NCBI RefSeq assembly: GCF_964355755.1
Contig: NC_092677.1
Span: forward strand, 2,735,001 to 2,795,000
From: Antedon mediterranea
Taxonomy: Eukaryota; Echinodermata; Crinoidea; Comatulida; Antedonidae
Reading direction: 5' to 3'
DNA: 60,000 nt
Made by a program: the position numbers and the translations under genes. The notes under the pieces were generated by a model. That model saw only the letters and a list, made by a program, of their open reading frames with translations. It was not told where the DNA came from and searched no databases. Of the stretch, positions 32,801-43,389 are shown piece by piece. The first letter of the stretch is position 1, and each line of letters begins with the position of its first letter.

Positions 32801-35026
32801 ATTTCAAATGGATAGCACATTATTTCAAATGGATAGCACATTAGGTAGCACAATCAAATGGATGTAATTGTACTGTACAATATTCTATACGGATTATCGG
32901 GTAGCACATTCTTTCAAATAGCACATTATTTCAAATGGATAGCACATTATTTCAAATGGATAGCACATTGGGTAGCACAATCAAATGGATATAGTACTGT
33001 ACATTATTCTATAAGGATTATCGGGTAGCACATTATTTCAAATGGATAGCACATTTAGGTAGCACAATCAAACGGATATAGTACTGTACATTATTCTATA
33101 GCCTACGGATTATCGGGTAGCACATTCTTTCAAATGGATAGCACATTAGGTAGCACAGTCAAATAGATATAGTACTGTACATTATTCTATAAGGATTATC
33201 GGGTAGCACATTCTTTCAAATGGATAGCACATTAGGTAGCACAGTCAAATGGATATAGTACTGTACATTATTCTATAAGGATTATCGGGTAGCACATTAT
33301 TTCAAATGGATAGCACATTAGGTAGCACAGTCAAATGGATATAGTACTGTACATTATTCTATACGGATTATCGGGTAGCACATTCTTTCAAATGGATAGC
33401 ACATTCTTTCAAATGGATAGCACATTGGGTAGCACAATCAAATGGATATAGTACTGTACTGTACATTATTCTATACGGATTATCGGGTAGCACATTCTTT
33501 CAAATGGATAGCACATTAGGTAGCACAGTCAAATGGATATAGTACTGTACATTATTCTATAAGGATTATCGGGTAGCACATTCTTTCAAATGGATAGCAC
33601 ATTAGGTAGCACAATCAAATGGATATAGTACTGTACATTATTCTATACGGATTATCGGGTAGCACATTCTTTCAAATGGATAGCACATTGGGTAGCACAA
33701 TCAAATGGATATAGTACTATACATTATTCTATACGGATTATCGGGTAGCACATTCTTTCAAATGGATAGCACATTCTTTCAAATGGATAGCACATTGGGT
33801 AGCACAATCAAATAGATATAGTACTGTACTGTACATTATTCTATACGGATTATCGGGTAGCACATTCTTTCAAATGGATAGCACATTCTTTCAAATGGAT
33901 AGCACATTATTTCAAATGGATAGCACATTAGGTAGCACAATCAAATGCATATATGTAATTGTACTGTACATTATTCTATACGGATTATCGGGTAGCACAT
34001 TCTTTCAAATGGATAGCAAATTATTTCAAATGGATAGCATGGATTTGGGTAGCACAATCAAATTGAGCACATTGGGTAACACATTGCATCAAATGGGAGC
34101 CTACTGTACAGTTATTCTATTGAATTGAAATATATATTTATAATGGGTAACCTCTTCAGTCAAAGACTGGTCTCCCAGAGGGCCCAGTTGGTGATCAGTG
34201 GCTGTGATAATACACCGGGGTAACCCCCCACTCGTCTCGAAAGATGTACTAGGTTCTCTAAAGTACACACGAGTTAGATGTGTATTCTATTATCGGGTGT
34301 AGCACATTAAAATTGAGAGGATAAGATGGACATCATAATTTATTATTAAGGGGCAAAACAGCAAATCCTTACTGAGGGGACACTCCTATAAAGCGGACAT
34401 TAAGGGGACGGGGAATATTTAAGCTCAGTGCCAATGTTCACTCAATATATTTTCCATCACAAAATAACAAAAAAGACGAAATATTTATATCCATTTATCG
34501 TTATTAAATAAAAATGGATATCATGATAATTATGATACTTTGTTTGTCTTGAAAGTTTTCATTGGTGAAACGTTGCCTGCTACATTTTGAATTTCCGAGT
34601 CCAGATCAGTATTGGTATTCCGTGATCTATTCTAACTAATGAAACAATTTTTAGAAAATGATATCTGATAGATATCATCTAACTTTTAATATAGTTCTTG
34701 TATAACACCATATCAAGTAGTAGTAGAACTTATTGTAGGGTTTTCTTATTATTCAGTCAATTCAGTGTTTCTATACAGAAAAGAGTAGTCAGTGGCCTTA
34801 ACATCAATTAATTGTATAATTTGCACCCAAGGTCGAATAGCAAGAAACTCAGGTCCAGTTACATTGGTGTTCATTGGTCAATAGGAAATGAACAGCACAC
34901 TTATGGGTGGTGACAAAGTTTAGTTATTGATAAGTTGTCCTTGGGAAAAACACATTAGTTGGGTTGACCATGGGCTGACAGAGTTAACGACTTCGTAACG
35001 CTATCCGGGGCTCCTGCGCCTAATGA
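29845..35026. mobile_element. 5.2-kb TIR element carrying a satellite array
   Basis: A 32-bp perfect inverted repeat (CATTAGGCGCAGGAGCCC at 29846, ending at 29877) recurs inverted at 34994-35025. GTATG lies directly outside both ends (29840-29844 and 35027-35031), which fits a 5-bp target duplication; the outermost base of the two ends is then A versus T on the same strand of the TIR. The inside has a left region without clear coding content (29900-30890), a 3.2-kb satellite, and a right region (34140-34990) including a segment around AGACTGGTCTCCCAGAGGG that may be an older inserted repeat. No transposase is recognised, so the element is non-autonomous. Confidence 0.8.
30890..34080. repeat. 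21-bp / 86-bp satellite array with higher-order structure
   Basis: The simple unit is 21 bp (TTCAAATGGATAGCACATTC plus T or A). It alternates with a longer part containing ATCAAATGGATATAGTACTG, TACATTATTC and GGATTATCGGGTAGCAC, giving units of 86 bp and larger when 21-bp modules are added. A rare variant with GGATGTAATTGTACTGTAC occurs at 31501 and 32846 in the same context, showing a 1345-bp higher-order period. Confidence 0.95.
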
Positions 35027-35137
35027 GTATGTAAATTCATGAGGTTTTTCGGGTATTGGTGTTTTTCAAATCGGCATCCATACGGGTCTCGTCAGCCGCA
35101 CCTTTTGGGCATCAGTTGTACGCCACACCTCATGTTT

Positions 35138-38100
35138 CAACTACAGTTTGGGCTGGGCATATCCACATGGTCAAGTAGTTCTATAAAAGTGCACATTTTT
35201 TTAATGCTTACAATTGTTTTTTTTTCTAGTTTTTTAAAAAGGTAGTCTAGTAAAAAAACATATTCCAGATACTTCTACTTAACATAGAAAAATATCAGCA
35301 AATAAAGCTTTTTCGTTGAACAATGAAACCGAAATGAACCATACCTGCTTGGTGTTTTTATCCTTGTTATTACATCAACCACGACAGACAATTTCTATGA
35401 GACCTGGGTTTCCTATATTTGCTACGCGATACGCTAAAGTCTGGTTCCATAAAGGTGGAATGCATCATTAAAACAATCGAGAATGCGCCATGATTAGTTG
35501 TAAACCTATCGACATGGTTCAACTTTGCTGTTAAAAGTGCAACAAACTGCAACGGCTAAACAATCGCACACCAAAGTCATATTTTCATAATATAAAATAG
35601 TTTTACACTTTTAATAAGAATTCCAAAAATACATACATAGTTGTTTCAAATGGTTATCTATAGGCTAAAGTTAACTTTGCAAATAACTGATATAAAAACC
35701 AAATCAATCAATGTAATAAGATATATCATTTTCATTATATAAATTTACATAATCATTTTAATTGCAAGTTCAAGTTAATTTAAAGCCTGTTTTCTTAATC
35801 TATATCACTATATAATATATAATTAATATATAAAAAATAACAATTGACATATAAACACTGTAAAATTGTATATACATCGAAATAAAAGAGTGCAGTTTAT
35901 AATCGAGATGCAGATATATATTTGCATTGCATTGCATAGCCATTAGACCTACATATACATATCATGACAAATAAAAAAATCTATACCACATGTCGCACAT
36001 AATAATGCCGTCGGAAAACCGTCGGTTTTCAACTAGGAGTGAAAAAAAACCAAAAAACACATTAGGGCCTACATATCCCATGTATCAAAATAACTTTTAT
36101 TGTGGCTGTCCACACAAGAAAAACAAAATTCCACACATAAATGTTCACATATATTCCTCACTAAAATCTTCTATTGCACAATATGTATTTATTTCATTTA
36201 TAACAAAATAAATAACTACAAACCGAAATTATAGATTACAAATTTACTAAATTTTGTATTGGAAATACATAAATGATATTTCTCAAACCAATTTTGTCCA
36301 TCTTCAATTGGCACTGTGCCAAAATGTTCTGAATCTGCCTCTTTGGTACAATTGCCACTACAGTACAATTGGCACTACAGTACAATTGCCACTACAGTTT
36401 TTTTCTTTATTAATAGATTGCATATAGTACAGTGAATAAAGTAAATTAATAAGCACGTTAAAAGGTTTTATAGGTGTGTTAGGAAACTAAAAATGAGAAT
36501 TTATTCAAATTTTTTTTTTCATTATAATTAAGTAATTTAGTATGTGTACTACATAAAAAAAAAAAAAAATTGAAAAAACTATATATTAATAAATTAATGA
36601 AAAACGATAATAACATGCCGGTTGCCATGGCAACCAAACCAAAAATTTGAAATTTTACTGATAAAAACTACCCCAACCATGTTGAAAATTCATTTTTAGT
36701 GGTTATTTCAACTTATGTGTCTGCTGCCCTCTCTTGTCATGATATAGGGGATATTCCAATAGGCTATTTTTAGATACCATGTGCTGTATTATTTTTTTGT
36801 TTACTGTAAATTATATTAGAACACGGGATTTCCTATGTTTCAAATTTTCAATGTTTTTCAGATTTTGAAAAAATGTAGAAGTAGAACTACACCCCCTACA
36901 GACTTGAAAATTGGCAGAAATGCTCTTTAGAGTGTGCTCTATTTAATGGCCTCAAAATAAATAATATAGGTAGTACCAGACTTTTCACATGACATTTCTT
37001 GAGATTTTGGTTTTCACAATATGAGATATTTGTCCATAGTTTATCACATACCCCCCTAAATAATATATAATGTAGGCCATTGGATAGATCTTGGGAAGAG
37101 CTTTAATTTGACATCTCAATCAACTATGTATGATAGTTGGTTAAAGCGCTACATTATTTTGAAAATTATGCAATCAACGCTAATTAATTATGCAAATTAG
37201 CTAGTTAAAATTTTTTTTTTTTATGAAAATGCATTTGTTACTGTGTGGATATAGTATGAAGTTAATAAAATATGGTTTAATACAGTTTGGTTAAACTAGC
37301 AATGAACACCTTTTTTAAATGAGTTCATTTCCAGTAAATATATTGATGAATTTTCTGTGTAAATATGTTTTTTCCTTAAAATAGATTTTTTACAACAAAA
37401 TGTTACTATTTTAATTCATTCAGACCTGAATATTATTACTTAAATGAAAGAAAACTGTTTAAACCCCATTTAAAACGTATAAGAATTAAGAACTTTCTAT
37501 GAAATTTAATACAAGTAACACAGGTTTTATACATTTAATCCTGGGTGAATCTGGACAGCGCCGAAACACACATCTGACAGAAGTAACATTCACCTACACT
37601 CCACCAGTAAATAAAAAACAAATAAGCACGTTAAATGAGTGTAAATATATTGATGATGAATTTTCTGTGTGCTATATTCTGATAAATTATTATATATTTA
37701 TATATTATATTTATAATTATTCAAACCGTAATATGTTTACTTAAATGAAAGAATAGTAATTCTGTTAACCCATTTAAAACAATCAGAATTTATTATGAAA
37801 TTTAATGAATTTAATACGCTATCATGTAAATTATTAAAATATCTCAAGAAGTAACATACGGTATGTATAGGACGTTGTTCTTTTGGTGAATCTGTATCCT
37901 GCAGTGACACATATCTGACTGAAGTACATCCGATTGGCAGATAACATACAGTGCATGTAAGAAACTTCTAATCGACGTTGATACATCAGCAGAGCAGCAT
38001 CGACACGCATCTGACTGAAGTACATCCGATTGGCAGATAACATACAACGCATGTAAGAAACTTCCAATCGACATTGGTTTATCTGCAGAGCAGCATCGAC

Positions 38101-38400
38101 ATGCATCTGACTGGATACCTGCAGAGTGTTACTGCCATCGTTGTCACTCACAACCATGGTAGAAGATCGTACCTTAAAACATCCACTGTAACTTGCAAAC
38201 ATTACATTCATTACGGTCAAAGCCGTTTGGGCAGTATATCGACTAGACATTTTATCTCGATACTACCTGGAAAAATTCAAAAAGGAATGGTGGATATACA
38301 GAATAACAATAGTTACGACAGACAAGATGAGCCTTAATAAACTATAATGTAAAAAATGTATGCTCTGCAAGGAATGATTTTTATCTATTATTTAAAATGT
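35138..38400. repeat. Block E, copy 2 (longest)
   Basis: The left part (35138-35360) matches 52130-52350 (CAGTTTGGGCTGGGCATATC). From 35390 on it matches block E1 and E3 landmarks. About 845 bp at 36465-37310 are absent from E1 and look like an insertion; it holds GTTGCCATGGCAAC (36621-36634). Apart from the minus-strand exon at 37834-38250, no coding part is seen. Confidence 0.7.
37834..38250 (-). CDS. Unrecognised small-protein family member with duplicated module (138 aa)
   Basis: I do not recognise this protein. On the minus strand a splice acceptor-like GAATTTTTCCAG ends at 38267 and the ATG (38250) lies 15 bases into the exon; the frame is open for 138 codons. The N-terminal part has the family core VVSDNDGSNTLQVSSQM. 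It then has a 32-residue module (CMLSANRMYFSQMRVDAALL continuing MYQRRLEVSYM) that is repeated in tandem with a 96-bp DNA period, 37921 to 38017, without loss of frame. The C-terminus after the last module (VTAGYRFTKR) differs from other copies. The other open copy at 17092-17430 has only a shortened second module. No signal peptide or membrane helix is evident. Confidence 0.45.
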   Translation of the reverse strand: MSSRYTAQTALTVMNVMFASYSGCFKVRSSTMVVSDNDGSNTLQVSSQMHVDAALQINQCRLEVSYMRCMLSANRMYFSQMRVDAALLMYQRRLEVSYMHCMLSANRMYFSQICVTAGYRFTKRTTSYTYRMLLLEIF

Positions 38401-38409
38401 TAAGATATA

Positions 38410-38655
38410 ATAATATTTGCTTTTATATAGAGCTTATTGCACATTGCTTCTAAGCGCTTCACATTATTACCCCCATCATTTTCTTGGGGATCGAAACATA
38501 CTTCCATAATGTTGTGTCTTGATCCATTTATACACCTGGGTGGAGAGAGGCAAACTTAAAGTATCTTGCCTAAGGATACAAGCAATGCAGCGAGAGTTGG
38601 ATTCGAATCACGATCTCAGTAGTTCATCGTCAAACACACTGCACCACCTGCCCTT
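38410..38655 (-). mobile_element. tRNA-derived SINE, near full length
   Basis: Same family as 17620-17875: minus-strand head GGTGGTGCAGTG, B box GATTCGAATCC (one change from the consensus), body CCTCTCTCCACCCAGGTGTA and 3' end with GAAGCGCTTAGAAGC and CAATAAGC. It lies at the junction of blocks E2 and D. Confidence 0.75.
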
Positions 38656-39790
38656 ATTGTGTATTGTGATTTTTGTATATTTTGTAAGATCATTTTAATC
38701 CAGACCTTTTTATTTGAATTGCCCCGTGTGGGATGATTAAAGAATTTTGAATTGAATTGAATTGTCCCCCTGAAAAACTAATTAAAAAAATTGTAGTTGA
38801 ATATACCATTTTAATGTCACAATAGTTATCCACTATTAACTATAAAATAACCTATTCAAAGTCTGATTTTATTATCTTTATTTTTCATTCTTTAAATAAT
38901 TGAATTGATGATATAATGAATATAGGCCTATATATTTTAAAAAGAGACAATAAAGGAGGGTTACTCCCACGAAAGACAAAACAAAATAAATAATTGAAGA
39001 CACAGAGTACACCTTCTCAAAATATTTATATAGATTCTGTAAGTAAATGCGATGTTATTACGGTAATTGATTGTACGATTTTGAGTTGTATTTTGTGCAC
39101 ACTACCATTTCGAGGGTCTTGCGTGCGGTTTTCTCTCTGCATGGTCTTAGCTTTAGAAACACCCATCAGTAGAGGACGACATAAAAAAAATATACAAATT
39201 TGTTTTCGGTGTTTAGATTTGTCACGCTACTGCTTTAGCCAGCTACGTCCCAAGAGGACTACTCATTCAGAAGCTACTAAGCAAGCAGCAGTTATAGTTC
39301 TAGAGGCCGACGTTTTTGATAATTTGTAAACTAGGACGGGTCATGCTAAAATTACAAACCCTGGGAGAAGAGAGACTAGGCCTGTTTCTGGTGCAACAGC
39401 TCAAAATACGGTATAAAAATACGGTATAAAATACGGTATTTTTTATACCGTATTTTTTAGTACCCCGTTTCTGCTAACAATACTTCTTGGGTGGTCGTGT
39501 TAAATTTCATCCTTTTTACCCAAACTGCCATTCATTTATTTGGTCGATAATTAAAAGTCGCAATAAAGGAAGTTTTATAACGTCTCAATTTCAACAGCCT
39601 AGCCCTAGTGATAGAGATGTTGTGAGAGCACAGAAAACATCGTAATGAGGACAAGTAATTCGTTCCCTTCCCGAGTTATTGTCTTTTACAATCTTTTACT
39701 GCTTTCGCAGGCTCTTCAGCTTTGAATTTACTTGCTTTGGAGACAAGTCTATTCCGTACTCCTGCTTTATTTTTTTAGAAATGTCTAATT

Positions 39791-40380
39791 ATTACCTCCG
39801 CCAAGGAGGTTATATTTTCACCCCTGTATGTTTGTGTGTGTGTTTGTGTGTGTGTCTGTGAACAGCCTGGAGGCCACAGTTTTTATCCGATTCTCACCAA
39901 ATTTGGACACAATGATCTATGCCCCAAAAGCTCGGACGAGTTCGAATTTGAGGGGAAAAGGTCATAGGTCAAGGTCACAAATAACAAAAAACTATATTAC
40001 TACCTAGAGACCACAGTTTTTATCCAATTCTCACCAAACTTAGCCACAATGATCAATGACTCATCATATAATTGTGGTTAAATTTTGAAGGGTCAGGATC
40101 AAAGATCAAGGTCTACAAAAAACAAACAAAAAATAAATAAAAAAATAATAATAAAAAAAAAAAAAAACCTCAGTGGGACTTGAACCAGCGACAACTGTGA
40201 GAGGCTGGATACATAACCATTACACCACACTCTCATCCACAACTTTGTACGGTGTAGTTAGCCTATTTACACTTAGAACTCATAAAAAAAAAAAAAAAAA
40301 ATATATATATTTTCCGGGGACATTTTGTGTAGAGGAATTTTACAGTAGGTGGAGGTTTGTACTCTCGGAGTACCCTCTAG
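39791..40380. mobile_element. CCTCCGCC-ended MITE-like repeat, copy 2
   Basis: Left end TTACCTCCGCCAAGGAGG; right end GTAGGTGGAGGTTTGTAC with one change from copy 1. It lies within block D copy 2 and was duplicated with it. Confidence 0.6.
40167..40234 (-). mobile_element. tRNA-like sequence, copy in block D2
   Basis: Same as 3751-3822 but lacking ATCTCA between the two boxes (GTAATGGTTATG and GGTTCAAGTCC on the minus strand), so the anticodon arm is broken. Confidence 0.45.
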
Positions 40381-40689
40381 TTATAAATGTGGTTGTCCCT
40401 TTTATTACCTTTTAGTTGGCCGGACATTTTAGCTTCCCCATCCCCTCCTTCCCCACCCCCTCCTTCCCCATTCTCTTCTTTCCTTCCCCCTCCCCCTCCT
40501 TCCCCCTCCCCTCCCCTCCCCCTCCTTCCCCACACAGATATATATAGTAAATACTGTGACGTTCTTCGCTCCACATTTTCGCCGAATATATCTATACACG
40601 TGTGTAAAACAGCTGACAGCGACAGAAAATAAAAACACGAATGGTGACCTCATGTCACAGGTAAAAAAAAATACGGTATTAATAATTAA

Positions 40690-41530
40690 ATAATTACCGA
40701 TACATTCTCAAATAGATAAATGCTTATTGTATACATCAAGTTCATGTTTATTAGGTCAAAGGTCAATAACTTTACTTCCGGTCATTTTCTAACAAAATGT
40801 TGCATTACAATAAATATAAATATGTATGGTCTCAGCAATTTGAGACCATTTTAAAATTTCAATGACCAGCCGTTTTTTAAATACAATGCAAGTCAAGGTC
40901 AAAGGTCAATAGTGCAGAAAAATAGCATTTCCTATTACATTTCGTCAAAATGTTCCATTACAGTGAATATAAATATATACGCTCCGAGTATTTTTATACC
41001 AATATCTTGTTGATAGACCAAAGGGATACGGAGATAGGGCCAATTGGGCGCCATTTTGATCTTGGGGCTGTTACCATGGTTACGGGATCGTGAAAATTGG
41101 TTACCTAGCATTTTTGGTATCCTACCACCATATTAAAGAAGTGAAATCTCACTTTGGGCATTAAAATCCTACGGAAATACACGAGGACCCTGACTATAAA
41201 ACGCATACATTATATACGTTTTTAATGGCGGCCATCTTGGAATTCAATATGGCTGCCATATGCTATTATTATAAATTGTACCATTGGACTGATTTATCAT
41301 AATATTGTAAGATTTATCACACAAATTACGTTTGTACGTGGTTTAAAATAGGAGCTACTATCAGTTTTTAGTAAAAAATGGGGGCCATTTTAAAATCCAA
41401 GATGGCGGCCAAAATAGGGTCGGAAAAAATTGGCCCCCAGTTGCAATGAATTCTGCTGGTCCCAAGGATTCCAAAACTGCCAAGAACTCAACTTGAGCAT
41501 TAAAATCTGACGGAATTACATTAGGTTCCC
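40690..41530. repeat. AGGTCA-rich repeats and ATGGCGGCC-type repeats
   Basis: The left half (40750-41000) holds three degenerate units with TTAGGTCAAAGGTCAA, CTTCCGGTCATTTTC and AATATAAATATGTA, as at 780-1945. The right half (41030-41420) has short boxes such as TTTTAATGGCGGCCATCTTGG and GTTACCATGGTTAC, of a type seen next to such arrays. No gene is seen. Confidence 0.6.
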
Positions 41531-43129
41531 CACTATATTGATTTTAAAGGGTGAATAAAGAATGAATGAAAATATAAACAACAACATATAAAAGGTAAAT
41601 GATGATTAAACTTACATTAAACATAAAAGAAACAGAAACAAAAAAAAAAACAATACAATGCTCAGTAAGTAATTGTACAGATATAATAGGTCAGTAGTAA
41701 ATACACATACAAATAACAACAAAAACATAACGTACATTGGAAAAAAAAAATGTGACAGAAAAAAAATTTATACATAGTAAATGAAACTGAAAAGAAATCG
41801 AAATAAAGACAAATATATATTGTATTTGAAAGTATAGATGGGAAGGTATGAATTGTAAGGGTAGGGGGAAAGAGAGGAAAAATAAATAAATTTAAGGAAA
41901 AAAGAAAAAAAAAACAAAACCCAAAAAAGAAATACCTGCGTGTGTAGTGGCAATAAAAGCGAAAGCCCAGTGGGTTAGCAGGAGAACTCGGAACAGTCTT
42001 TGAATAGCGAAAATAATATTAGAATGCGCGAAAATCGGAATGAACCTGTCAAAATGATCTAGTGAAAATTGCTTGGAGCCGGGCCAAAGCGAAAATTGAA
42101 CATGTAAAATGAACTATTAAAAATGGGTTGGAGCCGGGCCAAAGCGAAAATTAAACAATTAATTCCAAATATATTTAAGCTGTATGATTGCTGCAGACGG
42201 CCAATCCATTCAATCAATCCAATCCATTGTTGGAGAAACTGCAAGTTCTCCATGGTTGGAGGAGCACACGCTTTGTTGTTGTTGAATTGAGGCTTCACCT
42301 ATTGTTGGAGTCGGACGACGTCGTTGGTTATTTTTAGCGTACGTAAAATCAGATACGTAAAACAGAGGTGTTGCTGCAATGTAGAGCAGGGGGAAGGTAA
42401 CCAAAACGGCAGTGATAAGGTGTACTCGGGAAAGACAAGGTAAGAATGTGGTCGGCGACGAAGTAGAGAGCAATATATTAGTAATTACATTTGCTGACAA
42501 CTTAATAAGTATGTACATTATGACATACTGTATTGTTATCTATTCTATAGGATCAGGTGCCGTTTTGATAGAGATCCTGCTGCAGACTGTCTGCCATGCG
42601 GTATGTCTGCCAGGCGGTATGTCCGCCAGGGGAACATATTCTTGACGATACCATTTTTTTTAGAGGGAATATATCTGTACTTTGTTTCTGTAAGTAAATT
42701 GCGTTACTAAAGCGTCACTTTTCCTAGAGTTGCGTCAACATATCCAAATGGCAGTTTCCGAGGTGTTTTGTAGCCTATATCGAATCTTTTCTGTTCGGTT
42801 TTTATATAGGCCTACAATATTTTTATCAGTAGAATATTCTGTGAATTGTGAATCTAACCTGTTTCTTGCAGGCGGTTTATCCCATCTTAGATCTCCACAT
42901 GATGAATACATTAAAAAATAACATCAAAACTATAACAACCTTAAAACAAACAAATTAATGCATTGTCCATATTATCTTTTGCATATAATATATTATATAA
43001 CACCTATATAAATTCCTGTCATTTGATTGGACGAATGTGGGTCACATGGCGTGCAATAGTACGCACTATTCAACGATCGTTAAATAGTACTTTTTGAAAC
43101 ATTTTTGTTTGTTATTTAGATGTTATATA

Positions 43130-43322
43130 AAACAAATAATGAATGTTTTGTATTCGTGTAATGGTACAAATAATGGCACTTGGTGAATGATGAAAGGTTA
43201 TATCAACTCGGCTTTGCCTCGTTGATATAACCTTTTGCCTCGTTGATATAACCTTTCATCATTCACCAAGTGCCATTATTTGTACCATTGCACTCATAAA
43301 CATTCATTATTTGTATACTATT
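43130..43322. repeat. Large near-perfect palindrome (foldback MITE)
   Basis: AACAAATAATGAATGTTTTG ... AATGGTACAAATAATGGCAC is mirrored by GTGCCATTATTTGTACCATT ... AACATTCATTATTTGTA. The centre has TTATATCAAC / GTTGATATAA arms and a CTCGTTGATATAACCTTT direct repeat. It lies inside the 5-kb TIR element. Confidence 0.8.
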
Positions 43323-43389
43323 ATTATTAACTAGCATAGCATAGACTGGACTTCAACGTTAAATTGATAAATAAACGTAAACGGTTGGG

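Larger units (their letters stand above)
38493..40680. repeat. Block D, copy 2
   Basis: Near-identical to 2022-4238. Differences include a shorter TG microsatellite (39833-39858), loss of about 6 bp in the tRNA-like part, and an extra ATACGGTATAAA unit near 39418. The small frame kept in both copies is here part of a 111-codon frame (38994-39329) without a recognised domain. Homology ends inside an ATACGGTATT motif at 40680. Confidence 0.85.

Noticed and set aside
21432-34080. CRISPR array
   Set aside because: The tandem repeats at 21432-21845 and 30890-34080 are contiguous or composite units without unique spacers, and the window is animal DNA.
33874-34128. 84-codon plus-strand frame with MDSTFFQ repeats
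   Set aside because: Produced by the 21-bp satellite; repeat translation without other support.
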